A DNA stretch of 64,000 nt from Acinetobacter portensis (GTDB lineage: Bacteria; Pseudomonadota; Gammaproteobacteria; Pseudomonadales; Moraxellaceae): contig NZ_CP096120.1 of the NCBI RefSeq assembly GCF_023158935.1, positions 1,922,001-1,986,000 of the forward strand, in the 5' to 3' direction. Below the pieces are notes generated by a model. That model did no database searches, was not told the origin of the DNA, and saw only the letters and a list, made by a program, of their open reading frames with translations. The position numbers were made by a program, and so were the translations under genes. Shown in pieces: positions 38,930 to 50,058 of the stretch (positions within the stretch are counted from its first letter, which is position 1; each line of letters opens with the position of its first letter).

Positions 38930-40042
38930 TTATTGTGATTGCACAAAGTTCACACGTGCCGTCACAGCACACATCAACTCGTATCCAACTGTTCCTGAAG
39001 TTGTTGCAACTTCATCAATTGATAAAACAACGCCTTGGGACGAATATCCCCAAAGCACCACTTCACTTCCAATTTGAGCATTTTTTATAGATGTTAAATC
39101 AACAACAAGCATATCCATGCTGACACGCCCAATTGTTGTCGTTCGAATAGAATCTACCAATACAGGTGTTCCTGTTGGTGATATACGCTGATAGCCATCT
39201 GCATAACCACATGCAACAACACCAATTTTCATATCGTGTTCAGCGATGAAGTTTGAGCCATAGCCCACACTATCGCCTGCTTTGATATTCTGTATAGCAA
39301 TGATTTCACTTCTTAAACTCATGGTTGGTTTAAGATTCCAATCTTGAATATTATGCGTTGGATAATCTGGTGAACTGCCGTAAAGCATGATGCCGCTACG
39401 AACATAATCCGACTGAAGATGATTTGAATGTCTTAATATTGCTGCGCTGTTGCTAATTGAGGTTTCACCCTCAAGTTTCTGAGTGATAGATTCAAAAATA
39501 TCTTGTTGATATTTCACACCATCTTGTCCAAAACGTTCACCATCTGCATCTGAAAAATGCGTCATGTGGGTAATAGATTGGACAACGTTCAGCTTTGAAA
39601 GCCTTTGCCAAATGTGTGGATATTGCTCAGGTGTAAATCCTAAACGATTCATCCCACTGTTCATTTTTAAGAAAATATCGAATTTAGCTTCAGGGTTGAG
39701 CTGTGAAAATTGTTCAAGCCATTGAACTTGATGCTCGCTATGAATTGCGAAACTGATTTGATGTTTTTGGCAAAAGTACAAATCATCGAAAGCAAAAACA
39801 CCTTCAAGCAAAAGCAGTTGACGCGTACATCCTAAAGCACGTAATCGCTTGCCTTCATCTAAATCAATAAATGCGAAACCATCTGCGGCTTGAAAAGCAT
39901 GATAAACACGCTCAATACCATGCCCGTAAGCATTTGCCTTAACAACAGCAAATACTTTGCTGTAAGGCATATTTTTGCGTGCAATATCTAAATTATGTTG
40001 CAATGCTTCATGATGAATAATTGCAGTAATTGGACGTGGCAT
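38930..40042 (-). CDS. dadX: Alanine racemase (catabolic, DadX-like)
   Basis: A 370-residue fold-type III PLP enzyme interconverting L- and D-alanine. The PLP lysine is K35 in FAVVKANAYGHG, and the second catalytic tyrosine lies in the VGYGSNFIAEHD / CGYADGYQR region. Its place between dadA and ridA argues for the catabolic enzyme (dadX) rather than the biosynthetic alr, though the sequence alone does not decide. It is 29 bases after dadA and in the same operon. Confidence 0.9.
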   Translation of the reverse strand: MPRPITAIIHHEALQHNLDIARKNMPYSKVFAVVKANAYGHGIERVYHAFQAADGFAFIDLDEGKRLRALGCTRQLLLLEGVFAFDDLYFCQKHQISFAIHSEHQVQWLEQFSQLNPEAKFDIFLKMNSGMNRLGFTPEQYPHIWQRLSKLNVVQSITHMTHFSDADGERFGQDGVKYQQDIFESITQKLEGETSISNSAAILRHSNHLQSDYVRSGIMLYGSSPDYPTHNIQDWNLKPTMSLRSEIIAIQNIKAGDSVGYGSNFIAEHDMKIGVVACGYADGYQRISPTGTPVLVDSIRTTTIGRVSMDMLVVDLTSIKNAQIGSEVVLWGYSSQGVVLSIDEVATTSGTVGYELMCAVTARVNFVQSQ

Positions 40043-40071
40043 TTTCTCTTCCTTGAGCGACCAAATAAACC

Positions 40072-41328
40072 TTATGCAACTGAATAGCGCTGTAGCGATA
40101 AGCCTTCTGTACTAATTTCAGGTGTTTTATTGAGCACTAAATCACTCATTAATTTTCCTGAACCACATGCCATCGTCCAACCTAATGTGCCGTGACCTGT
40201 ATTAAGGAATAAATTTTTAAAGCGAGTTGCACCAATAATTGGTGTGCTATCTGGTGTCATTGGACGTAAACCTGTCCAGAAACTTGCATTTTCTAGGTCA
40301 CCGCCTGGGAATAAATCTCGTGTCACCATTTCTAAAGTTCCACGACGATCTTCATTCAGGTTCAAGTTAAAACCACTCAGTTCCGCCATACCGCCAACAC
40401 GAATACGCTCATCAAAACGTGTAATCGCAATTTTATAAGTTTCATCTAAAACTGTAGATTGCGGCGCAAAAGCAGAGTCAATAATTGGCACAGTTAACGA
40501 GTAACCTTTTACAGGGTATACAGGCAAATCTAAATCGAGCGGTTTTAAGAAATCACGTGAATAACTACCAAAGGCAAGTACGTATTTATCGGCAGTGAGT
40601 ACTTCACCATTCACCAATACGCCTTTAATTTCATCGCCTTCTACAATGAGTTTTTCAACATTTGAATTAAATTGAAATTTCACACCTATCTCTTTTGCCT
40701 TATCTGCTAAAGAGTTTGTGAAAATATAACAGTCGCCTGTTTCATCGTTTGGTAGGTGTAAACCGCCTACTAATTTGTCTTTCGCTTGTGCAAGTGCAGG
40801 CTCTACACGTGCTAAACCTTCGCTATCTAATAATTCGAAAGCAACGCCTGTTTCTTTTAATACTTCAATATCTCGCTGAACAGCTTCTAACTGAGCTTCA
40901 TTACGAAAAACTTGGAGCGTGCCTTTTGAACGGTTTTCATAAGAAATACCAATATCTTCTCGTAACTTTTTTAAGCAATCGCGGCTATATTCTGCAACAC
41001 GAACCATACGCTCTTTGTTAATTGCATAACGATCGGCGCTACAATTTTTTAGCATTTGCGCCATCCATTGCAATTGCCACATGCTTCCATCAATATTAAT
41101 AGCTAGTGGTGCATGATGTTGGAACATCCACTTCACGGCTTTAAAAGGAATTCCCGGAGCAGCCCACGGCGTCGAGTATCCAGGAGAAATTTGCCCTGCA
41201 TTACCAAAGCTGGTTTCTTCTGCTGGTCCTGTTTGACGATCAAGCACAGTAACTTCTGCTCCTTGCTGCGCAAGATAGTACGCACTGGTCACACCAATAA
41301 CACCACTACCTAAAACAATTACGCGCAT
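40072..41328 (-). CDS. dadA: D-amino acid dehydrogenase small subunit
   Basis: A 418-residue FAD enzyme that oxidises D-alanine and other D-amino acids to 2-oxo acids, passing electrons to the respiratory chain at the inner membrane. The dinucleotide fold [21 protein letters not shown] is at the N-terminus, then [22 protein letters not shown], and the C-terminal [18 protein letters not shown] closes the FAD site. It is the first gene of dadA-dadX-ridA(-cycA), divergent from an Lrp-type regulator 139 bases away, as in other gammaproteobacteria. Confidence 0.95.
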   Translation of the reverse strand: MRVIVLGSGVIGVTSAYYLAQQGAEVTVLDRQTGPAEETSFGNAGQISPGYSTPWAAPGIPFKAVKWMFQHHAPLAINIDGSMWQLQWMAQMLKNCSADRYAINKERMVRVAEYSRDCLKKLREDIGISYENRSKGTLQVFRNEAQLEAVQRDIEVLKETGVAFELLDSEGLARVEPALAQAKDKLVGGLHLPNDETGDCYIFTNSLADKAKEIGVKFQFNSNVEKLIVEGDEIKGVLVNGEVLTADKYVLAFGSYSRDFLKPLDLDLPVYPVKGYSLTVPIIDSAFAPQSTVLDETYKIAITRFDERIRVGGMAELSGFNLNLNEDRRGTLEMVTRDLFPGGDLENASFWTGLRPMTPDSTPIIGATRFKNLFLNTGHGTLGWTMACGSGKLMSDLVLNKTPEISTEGLSLQRYSVA

Positions 41329-41467
41329 TTCGAATCCCTCGAATATCTTTTAGTTGATTTAACTAGTATATTTTTGGTTAGATAGTTAAATTCACTGAAT
41401 TAAAACCGTTTATCTAGGTAATTTAATATTTTTGTCCTGATTTTTTGAGAATAAAAGGAAATTATTC

Positions 41468-41932
41468 ATGCGCCCCTTAGATAGAACTGATCGACAAATT
41501 TTAAATATTCTGCAAAAAAATGGACGAATTGCGATCAGCGAATTGGCATCTCGGGTAAATTTATCGACTACACCCTGTTCAGAACGTGTAAAGCGCCTAG
41601 AACGTGAAGGTATTATTATGGGATACCACGCACGCGTGAACCCACAACTCATTGATCGCAATTTATTGGTATTTTTAGAAATTAAATTATCTGCCAAATC
41701 GGGCGATGTTTTCGATCAAGTTGCACGAGATTTAATTGAAATTCCTGAAGTTTTAGAATGCCACTTAATTTCAGGTGAGTTTGATTATTTGGTTAAAGCA
41801 CGTTTAAAAGAAATGAGCGCTTATAGACGCTTATTAGGTGATTTATTGAAAAAGCTTCCATCTTCCGCATCTTCACACAGTTATATTGTGATGGAAGAAG
41901 TTAAAGAAAGTTTATATTTAGAGATGAGCTAA
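41468..41932 (+). CDS. Lrp/AsnC-family regulator of the dad cluster
   Basis: A 154-residue regulator. The N-terminal winged helix (DRTDRQILNILQKNGRIAISELASRV) is followed by the RAM ligand-binding domain from about residue 65. Close to Lrp in sequence. Divergent from dadA with a 139-base AT-rich gap, it probably responds to alanine or leucine and controls the D-alanine genes, like DadR in Pseudomonas. AAAGGAA lies 7 bases before the ATG. It could also have global targets. Confidence 0.85.
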   Translation: MRPLDRTDRQILNILQKNGRIAISELASRVNLSTTPCSERVKRLEREGIIMGYHARVNPQLIDRNLLVFLEIKLSAKSGDVFDQVARDLIEIPEVLECHLISGEFDYLVKARLKEMSAYRRLLGDLLKKLPSSASSHSYIVMEEVKESLYLEMS

Positions 41933-41961
41933 TTTTTTAGCCCATCTCAATAACAATAATA

Positions 41962-43498
<1,537 letters not shown>

Positions 43499-43513
43499 TT
43501 TTCTGCATCTTAG

Positions 43514-43543
43514 TAAAAAAGCCTATTTAATTTAGGCTTTTTT
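43514..43543 (+). terminator. Intrinsic terminator of thiD
   Basis: AAAAAAGCCTA-tttaatt-TAGGCTTTTTT, 16 bases after the stop. Confidence 0.85.
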
Positions 43544-43861
43544 ATTGTCACTTCGGCAAATAAATTTTCCTTCAAAATAAATCTGAAATGATCTGAATGT
43601 TGTAACTTAACTTCAAATTGACATTATCGTTAAAAAAACCACTGACCAAATTGATTAAATATGCACAAACATCGCATCTTAATTTTACAAATTTACACTT
43701 GTGTCAAAAATGGTAAAACATAACCATATAGCAAGATTATTCAATAACTTAAATAACAATATATTCGAGTTTTTGCTCTAATTTAAATATTTTCTATCTT
43801 TTTCAAATAAGATAAAAGTATAAAAACAATGTCATGTTCAGCCAATGACCTTGATAGTTTC

Positions 43862-43909
43862 GGCAATTTACCATGTACAAAATTGGCAAAAACAATCTTG
43901 TAAATTGCC
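43862..43909 (+). promoter_or_regulatory. Perfect 10-base inverted repeat upstream of the AraC-family gene
   Basis: GGCAATTTAC (43862-43871) and GTAAATTGCC (43900-43909), 28 bases apart, end 37 bases before the regulator's start codon. The arms are spaced 38 bases centre to centre, suiting an operator pair or a leader hairpin. The rest of 43544-43946 is AT-rich with no gene seen. Confidence 0.6.
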
Positions 43910-43946
43910 AAATATATTTTTTTAATGTCATTTAGGTCAAATATAC

Positions 43947-44987
43947 GTGAACGCAAAAGAGTCTGAAGTATTTAACGCGAGCCGAGATACCATTAGTATC
44001 CACTTTGTAAATGCTGCCCTGACTGGGGTAAAACGCCTAGGCATGGATGTAGAAACCTTGCTGTCTCACGTTGGCATTGAAGCAGAATTATTACGTCAAC
44101 CTAAAGCTCGTATATCTCCAGAACAATACACACGATTTGTGAAAATGTTGTGGATGGTGACCCAAGACGAACATGTTGGTTTCGATCTACAACCACGTCG
44201 TTTAGGTTCATTTGCCATTATGTGTCAATTGATTATTCACGCAAAAACCCTAGGCGACGCACTTGAGCTTTCAACTCAATTCTATAAATTATTTGGTGAT
44301 GAAGGCTGTGTAACTTTAGAGCGTGACAAACACGAAGCACGCCTTGTTCCACTCATTCCAAAAGAGAGTGACCCTGACCATTTCATTACAGAAAGTATGC
44401 TAATGATTTGGCATGGTCTTGCATCGTGGTTAATTGACCGTCGTATTCCATTAGAACGTGTACATTTTGGTTATGAACGCCCGAACCATGCAGATGAATA
44501 CGATGCATTATTCTTCGCTCCTGTTATGCAATTTGATACACCACGCACTGAAATTACCTTTGCGGCGGATTATTTAGATTTACCAATTCGTCAAACAGAA
44601 GAAACACTTGAAGAATTCTTAAAAGCTGCCCCTGCACAACTTCTAGTGAAATTTAAAAATACCAATTCTTTAACTTCACGTATTCGTGATGTATTAAAGA
44701 GCCAAATTGGTGAAGAAATGCCAACATTGAATGATGTTGCATCTATGTTGTACTTATCTCCACAAACTTTACGACGTCGTTTGGCTGCGGAAGGCAAAAG
44801 CTACCAAGGTGTAAAAGACTCTTTACGTCGAGATGCCGCAATTCATTTATTGTTGAATCCTGCATTAACCCTTGAAGATGTTGCTCAACAAGTTGGCTTT
44901 AGTGAAACAAGTACATTCCACCGTGCATTTAAAAAGTGGACAGGTGTAACCCCTGGTCTATACCGTCAGCTTCACGGTTATCACTAA
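43947..44987 (+). CDS. AraC-family transcriptional regulator (Arabinose_bd-type N-terminus)
   Basis: A 346-residue regulator. The N-terminal ~190 residues match the ligand-binding domain found in OruR/FadR-like AraC proteins, and the C-terminal AraC domain has two helix-turn-helices (NDVASMLYLSPQTLRRRLAAEG near 255-280 and LEDVAQQVGFSETSTFHRAFKKWTG near 310-335). GTG start at 43947. It precedes a thiolase and a FadB-like gene on the same strand but is separated from them by a terminator, so it may activate them in response to a fatty-acid-type signal. That link is inferred. Confidence 0.88.
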   Translation: MNAKESEVFNASRDTISIHFVNAALTGVKRLGMDVETLLSHVGIEAELLRQPKARISPEQYTRFVKMLWMVTQDEHVGFDLQPRRLGSFAIMCQLIIHAKTLGDALELSTQFYKLFGDEGCVTLERDKHEARLVPLIPKESDPDHFITESMLMIWHGLASWLIDRRIPLERVHFGYERPNHADEYDALFFAPVMQFDTPRTEITFAADYLDLPIRQTEETLEEFLKAAPAQLLVKFKNTNSLTSRIRDVLKSQIGEEMPTLNDVASMLYLSPQTLRRRLAAEGKSYQGVKDSLRRDAAIHLLLNPALTLEDVAQQVGFSETSTFHRAFKKWTGVTPGLYRQLHGYH

Positions 44988-44998
44988 TTTTTGATTTT

Positions 44999-45028
44999 TA
45001 AAAGCCCATGTTTAACATGGGCTTTTTT
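44999..45028 (+). terminator. Intrinsic terminator after the AraC-family gene
   Basis: AAAAGCCCATG-ttta-CATGGGCTTTTTT. Confidence 0.85.
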
Positions 45029-45134
45029 GTGCTTAAAACTTTAATGACCTTTCCGTTTTCATCATTGCAGTTCAAAAAATATCCCGTACACTCAAATAAT
45101 AAAAAGTTGAAAAATCACAAAAAAGGAATTGAGT

Positions 45135-46340
45135 ATGACAGAGGCTTACATCATTGATGCCATTCGTACACCACGTGGAAAAGGAAAAAAAGATGGCTCA
45201 CTTTATGAAGTGAAGCCTATATCATTACTCACAACTTTATTAAATGAACTCAAAGATCGGCATCAATTAGACACATCTAAAGTAGATGATATTGTTTTAG
45301 GTTGTGTCACACCTATTGGAGATCAAGGTGCTGATATTGCCAAAATAGCAGCCATTGCAGCAGGCTGGGACAATGATGTCGCAGGCGTTCAAATTAACCG
45401 TTTTTGTGCTTCAGGTTTAGAGGCTGTTAATTTAGCAGCACAAAAAGTTCGCTCAGGCTGGGAAGACTTAATTGTTGCAGGTGGCGTCGAATCTATGTCG
45501 CGTGTACCTATGGGTTCAGATGGTGGCGCGTGGGTATTTGACCCTGAATCAAATATAGCAACCAATTTTGTAGCACAAGGCATTGGCGCAGATTTAATTG
45601 CAAGTATTGATGGTTATACACGTGAAGATGTCGATGCATTTGCAGAACAATCACAAAAAAAAGCTGCCTATGCGCAGACACTAGGTTATTTTGATTGTTC
45701 GATTATTCCTGTAAAAGATAAAGCTGGCGTAACCATTTTAGCCAAAGATGAGTTTATAAAACCAAACACAACTGTAGAAAGTTTAAGTACATTAAAGCCA
45801 AGTTTTGCAAGTATGGGGCAAATGGGTTTCGATGCGATTGCACTACAAAAGTATCCTGAAGTTGGCGCTATTTCACATGTGCATCATGCAGGAAATTCAT
45901 CGGGTATTGTAGATGGCGCCGCACTTGTACTTTTGGCATCTGAAAAAGCAGTAAAAGAACAAAATTTAAAACCACGTGCCAAAGTTTTAGCAACTGCGCT
46001 TGTTGGAACAGACCCCACTATTATGCTTACAGGGCCTGTACCTGCTGCAAAAAAAGCCTTAGAAAAAGCAGGTTTAAAACTTGATGATATAGACCTATTT
46101 GAAGTCAATGAAGCTTTTGCTGCCGTGGTTTTACGTTTTATTCATGAATTAAACATTGATCCTGCAAAAGTAAATGTGAATGGCGGTGCAATTGCATTAG
46201 GGCATCCTTTAGGTGCAACAGGTGCCATGATTTTAGGTACGCTGTTAGATGAATTAGAACGACAAGGTAAAAAGCGGGGTTTAGCAACCTTATGCGTAGG
46301 CGGTGGCATGGGTATAGCCACGATTATCGAGTTGGTATAA
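45135..46340 (+). CDS. Acetyl-CoA C-acyltransferase (thiolase)
   Basis: A 401-residue thiolase. The catalytic C91 ([10 protein letters not shown]), H357 ([14 protein letters not shown]) and C387 (LCVGGGMG) are all present. It cleaves 3-ketoacyl-CoA to acetyl-CoA and a shortened acyl-CoA in beta-oxidation, or condenses acetyl-CoA in reverse. The ATG at 45135 has AGGA 7 bases upstream; a TTG at 45129 is rejected. It overlaps no gene and is followed 10 bases later by the FadB-like partner, forming a two-gene trifunctional complex unit similar to fadIJ. A distinct fadBA pair may exist elsewhere. Confidence 0.9.
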   Translation: MTEAYIIDAIRTPRGKGKKDGSLYEVKPISLLTTLLNELKDRHQLDTSKVDDIVLGCVTPIGDQGADIAKIAAIAAGWDNDVAGVQINRFCASGLEAVNLAAQKVRSGWEDLIVAGGVESMSRVPMGSDGGAWVFDPESNIATNFVAQGIGADLIASIDGYTREDVDAFAEQSQKKAAYAQTLGYFDCSIIPVKDKAGVTILAKDEFIKPNTTVESLSTLKPSFASMGQMGFDAIALQKYPEVGAISHVHHAGNSSGIVDGAALVLLASEKAVKEQNLKPRAKVLATALVGTDPTIMLTGPVPAAKKALEKAGLKLDDIDLFEVNEAFAAVVLRFIHELNIDPAKVNVNGGAIALGHPLGATGAMILGTLLDELERQGKKRGLATLCVGGGMGIATIIELV

Positions 46341-46350
46341 GGAGAAAAAT

Positions 46351-48477
46351 ATGAGCGCTATTCAATTCCAAAAAAATGCAGATAACATCGCTATTTTAAC
46401 GCTAGATTCTCCTCATCAGTCTGCCAATACCATGAATGCAGATTTTCGTGCTGCCCTCACAGAAACTGTCGAAAAATTACGAGCAGATGAAAGTATCATT
46501 GGTATTGTTTTTCAATCTGCGAAAAAGACCTTCTTTGCTGGTGGTGATTTAGACGAACTTATTCAAGCAAAACCAGAACATGCAACAGAATTCTTCAACA
46601 TGATTGAAGATATGAAAACTAAACTGCGCTATATAGAAACTCGTGGAATTCCTGTTGTTGCTGCCATTAAAGGTACAGCTTTAGGCGGTGGTTGGGAATT
46701 AGCACTTTGTTGTCATCATCGTATTGCTTTAAATAATTCAGAATCTACTTTTGGCTTACCTGAAGTCACCTTAGGGCTACTTCCTGGTGGTGGCGGTATT
46801 GTTCGTATGACTCGTCTACTAGGCATTCAAACTGCACTTCCGTACTTAATGGAAGGCAAGCAATTTGGCATTGAAAAAGCAGTTTCATTGGGTCTCATTC
46901 ATAATACCGCAGAAAATGAAACAGAGCTTTTAGACAAAGCCATTTCTTGGATTAAGAGCAACCCTCAATCTCAACAACCTTTTGATACCAAAGGATCTAA
47001 AATTCCAGGTGGAACTCCCGCTTCACCACACATTGCACAAATGCTTTCTATTGCTCCTGCAATGTTAAGAGATAAAACCAAAGGTTGCTATCCTGCACCT
47101 GAAGCCATTTTGGCAACAGTCGTTGAAAGTGCTCAAGTAGATGTAGACACAGCGCTTACCATTGAATCGCGCGCCTTTACATATTTAGCAACAGGTCAAG
47201 TTTCTAAAAACATGATTGGTACCTTTTGGCATGGCTTAAATACAATTAAATCGGGTGCGAGCAGACCTCAAAAAATTGCTCAATCTAAGGCATCTAAAGT
47301 TGGGGTTTTAGGTGCAGGTATGATGGGTGCAGGTATTGCTTATGTAACAGCAAGCAAAGGAATTGCGGTTGTTCTAAAAGATATTTCTATTGAAAATGCT
47401 GAAAAAGGCAAAGCCTACTCACAAAAATTGCTAGATAAAAAAGTCACTCAAGGACAACTTGCATGTGAAAAGCGAGATCAAATTCTTAACTTAATAACAG
47501 CCACAGCAAATGCAAACGATTTAAATGGATGTGATTTAATTATTGAAGCTGTGTTTGAAAATTCAGAACTAAAAGCCAAAGTCACACAAGAAGCTGAAAA
47601 CTTTTTAGCCGATGGTGGCGTTATGGCATCAAATACATCTACCCTACCCATTTCAGATTTAGCCAAAGCATCTAAAAATGGAGCCAATTTTATAGGACTT
47701 CATTTCTTTAGCCCTGTCGATAAAATGAAATTGGTTGAAATTATTAAAGGGAAAAATACATCTGCGGAAACTTTAGCAAAAGCTTTTGACTTTGTTCTAC
47801 AAATTGGTAAAACGCCAATTGTGGTAAATGACAGCCGAGGATTTTTTACCAGTCGAGTATTTTTCACTTTTGTAGAAGAAGGAATTCGACTTCTTGCCGA
47901 AGGTGTTCATCCTGCACGTATTGAAATGGCAGCCCTAAAAGCAGGCATGCCTGTTGGACCACTCGCAATTCAAGATGAAGTTTCACTCACCTTATCGGAA
48001 CACGTTGCGAATGAAGCACGCAAAGCAAACCAGAATAAAAACGATAGCTTAACAAGTGCTGAAGAAGTCATTCACACCATGATTCATCACTTTAACCGTA
48101 AAGGCAAAGCTTCAGGTGCAGGCTTTTATGAATACCCCAAAGATGAAAAAAAACATTTATGGGATGGCCTAAGCCGTTGGAAAAAAGAAGTGGAAATATC
48201 CGAACAAGAAATGATTGATCGCTTTTTATTTATTCAAGCTCTGGAAACTTTACGCTGCCTAGAAGAAGGCGTTTTAACCTCTACAATTGATGGAAATATT
48301 GGTTCAATTTTTGGAATTGGTTTTCCCGCTTGGACAGGCGGTGCATTACAATTTTTAAATCAATATGGATTAAGCAAAGTACTAACTCGTGCAAGCGTAT
48401 TAGAAAGTAAATATGGTGTGCGCTTTAAAGCACCACAAATACTTATCGATAAAGTCAAAAATAATGACTTAATTTAA
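46351..48477 (+). CDS. FadB/FadJ-like enoyl-CoA hydratase / 3-hydroxyacyl-CoA dehydrogenase
   Basis: A 708-residue bifunctional beta-oxidation enzyme. The N-terminal ~190 residues are a crotonase domain with the oxyanion loop KGTALGGGWELALCCHHRIA and the acidic GLPEVTLGLLPGGGG. The Rossmann segment GVLGAGMMGAGIAYV starts near 318 and the dehydrogenase HFFSPVDKMKLVEII near 450. C-terminal 3HCDH domains complete it. It pairs with the thiolase just upstream. Length matches FadB/FadJ. Whether it is the aerobic or secondary system cannot be told. Confidence 0.9.
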   Translation: MSAIQFQKNADNIAILTLDSPHQSANTMNADFRAALTETVEKLRADESIIGIVFQSAKKTFFAGGDLDELIQAKPEHATEFFNMIEDMKTKLRYIETRGIPVVAAIKGTALGGGWELALCCHHRIALNNSESTFGLPEVTLGLLPGGGGIVRMTRLLGIQTALPYLMEGKQFGIEKAVSLGLIHNTAENETELLDKAISWIKSNPQSQQPFDTKGSKIPGGTPASPHIAQMLSIAPAMLRDKTKGCYPAPEAILATVVESAQVDVDTALTIESRAFTYLATGQVSKNMIGTFWHGLNTIKSGASRPQKIAQSKASKVGVLGAGMMGAGIAYVTASKGIAVVLKDISIENAEKGKAYSQKLLDKKVTQGQLACEKRDQILNLITATANANDLNGCDLIIEAVFENSELKAKVTQEAENFLADGGVMASNTSTLPISDLAKASKNGANFIGLHFFSPVDKMKLVEIIKGKNTSAETLAKAFDFVLQIGKTPIVVNDSRGFFTSRVFFTFVEEGIRLLAEGVHPARIEMAALKAGMPVGPLAIQDEVSLTLSEHVANEARKANQNKNDSLTSAEEVIHTMIHHFNRKGKASGAGFYEYPKDEKKHLWDGLSRWKKEVEISEQEMIDRFLFIQALETLRCLEEGVLTSTIDGNIGSIFGIGFPAWTGGALQFLNQYGLSKVLTRASVLESKYGVRFKAPQILIDKVKNNDLI

Positions 48478-48636
48478 TAGCCTTTTACAGTTTATATAGG
48501 TGCTTATTGCACCTATTTTAAGCTTAATTTTGAATAGTACATCTGCACTTTGGCACAAATATACAGCCCTAAATTTGTACTTTTATGATATAAGATTACC
48601 CAATTAATGAATTTTTCATCTCAATTGGTATTGATT

Positions 48637-48951
48637 ATGTCCGATCAAACATCTCCAGAAAAATCTCCTTGGGGCTGGAAAGCACTTATTTTATTCACCA
48701 TTGGTGGCATACTATTTTTAGGCTTTTTCTATTTAGCTGTAAGCAACGAACCTGACTATATGCCAAGTCAAAAAGCAAAAGAGAATACTCAACAACATGC
48801 TTTTAAAAATGCACCGGCTATGTCTCAAGAAGCTTTAGATAAAGCTCAAGCAGATAAAGCTGAACGTGAAGCAATGTCTGCTGATATGCACAATATGTCT
48901 GCTGATGAACATGCTCAAATGTCTGATGCTTCAAGTGCACATGGTCATTAA
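48637..48951 (+). CDS. Small single-pass membrane protein, hypothetical
   Basis: About 104 residues from the chosen ATG (MSDQTSPEKSPWGW). One hydrophobic segment (residues ~16-33, ALILFTIGGILFLGFFYLAV) is followed by a periplasmic, A/Q/E-rich, charged tail with repeated MSADMHNMSADEHAQMSDA, ending in histidines (AHGH). The M/H-rich tail could bind metal such as copper, but this is speculation. An upstream ATG at 48607 would add 10 residues; no good ribosome site favours either. Unrecognised family. Confidence 0.6.
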   Translation: MSDQTSPEKSPWGWKALILFTIGGILFLGFFYLAVSNEPDYMPSQKAKENTQQHAFKNAPAMSQEALDKAQADKAEREAMSADMHNMSADEHAQMSDASSAHGH

Positions 48952-48971
48952 TATTAAGAATGAAGCATCTT

Positions 48972-49002
48972 AAAAAAGCAAGGCATATTGCCTCGCTTTT
49001 TT
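48972..49002 (+). terminator. Intrinsic terminator
   Basis: AAAAAAGC(AA)GGCA-tatt-GCC(T)CGCTTTTTT; stem with one mismatch-type bulge and T run. Confidence 0.75.
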
Positions 49003-49098
49003 AATTCTATATAAACTTTATAATCAAAAATAAAAAAACAGTGTTCTTATATTGATCCGAAAATTCATGTGAATCCTGCATAAACTAGAACATTAAAA

Positions 49099-49554
49099 AT
49101 GCAAAGATTGAGTCATATAATGCAGTTATTTTATTCGAGTGATTTTTCAATAAATTCAACAAAATTCAATTTAAGTAACACATCCAATATTCTAAGAATA
49201 ATTTGCGGTTTATTTTTAATTCCTGAAGTCTTTGGTAAGTTTAATGGCTTCATGCAGCTCAATCTAAACATCGTCAATTTCTTTGCAAGCGTTGGGCTAA
49301 ATCCTCCTGAATTTTGGGTTTATAGCGCCGCACTTGGTGAGCTTTTATGTGGATTAGCATTAGTTTTTGGAATATGCACTCGCTATGCTGCACTTGGCGC
49401 GGCATTAATTTTATTTGTTGCTGTCATTGCCTTAAATATTGTTCGTGGGCACTTTGCTTGGACATGGTCTATCGGTGGCGATGAATATCTTATTTTTTGG
49501 ATTATCTGCTGTTGTATTGTGGCTTTAAATGATTTTAAAGCATTAAAAGAATAA
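49099..49554 (+). CDS. DoxX-family membrane protein
   Basis: A 151-residue protein with about four membrane segments. The sequence ILRIICGLFLIPEVFGKFNG, then AALGELLCGLALVFGICTRYAALGAALI, is typical of DoxX/SURF4-related proteins, whose functions range from quinone-linked oxidation to unknown. Starts at 49099 or at 49120 (MQLFYSSDFS) are both possible. It is a single gene between two terminators. Confidence 0.75.
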   Translation: MQRLSHIMQLFYSSDFSINSTKFNLSNTSNILRIICGLFLIPEVFGKFNGFMQLNLNIVNFFASVGLNPPEFWVYSAALGELLCGLALVFGICTRYAALGAALILFVAVIALNIVRGHFAWTWSIGGDEYLIFWIICCCIVALNDFKALKE

Positions 49555-49564
49555 TTTAGATTTT

Positions 49565-49597
49565 AAAAAAGCGAGATCAATGATCCCGCTTTTTTAT
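49565..49597 (+). terminator. Bidirectional terminator between DoxX and GNAT genes
   Basis: AAAAAAGCG(A)GATCA-a-TGATC(C)CGCTTTTTT with A and T runs on opposite sides, serving both converging genes. Confidence 0.8.
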
Positions 49598-49608
49598 AAG
49601 ATTCACTT

Positions 49609-50049
49609 TTAAATTACAGACAAATCCATATTAATATGTGGAATTCCACAATCTAAATAAAACTCGCCTTTTTGCTTAAAACCAAGCCCGTTATAAAAAG
49701 GAATTGCATGTTCTTGTGCAGATAAATGTATTTGATTTCGACCTTGGTTTTTAGCCACCTGAATAATTTCAAGCATGAGTAATTTCCCAATACCCAAACC
49801 ACGATGCGAACTTAAAACAGCTACACGTCCAATACTGTTATTTTGCAATAATCGTGCTGTTGCAATGGCTTGATGATCATCATAAACAATAAAGTGCAGA
49901 CTAATAGAATCTTGCTCATCCCACTCATCTTCAGCAGCAATATTTTGCTCTTGTATAAATACACGTGTACGAATCATTTGAGCATCTAATTTCAACTCTT
50001 CCCAAGAACCTGAAACAATCTTGTAGTTAGATGCATTTGTTTTTGTCAT
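49609..50049 (-). CDS. GNAT-family N-acetyltransferase (ElaA-like)
   Basis: A 146-residue GNAT protein. The acetyl-CoA-binding loop is VAVLSSHRGLGIGKLLMLEIIQVAKN near residues 75-100, and the ending HAIPFYNGLGFKQKGEFYLDCGIPHINMDL is typical of the YjgM/ElaA group. Substrate unknown. It starts 9 bases after the end of the methyltransferase gene on the same strand, so the two are probably one transcript. Confidence 0.85.
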   Translation of the reverse strand: MTKTNASNYKIVSGSWEELKLDAQMIRTRVFIQEQNIAAEDEWDEQDSISLHFIVYDDHQAIATARLLQNNSIGRVAVLSSHRGLGIGKLLMLEIIQVAKNQGRNQIHLSAQEHAIPFYNGLGFKQKGEFYLDCGIPHINMDLSVI

Positions 50050-50058
50050 TTTAGTTCC

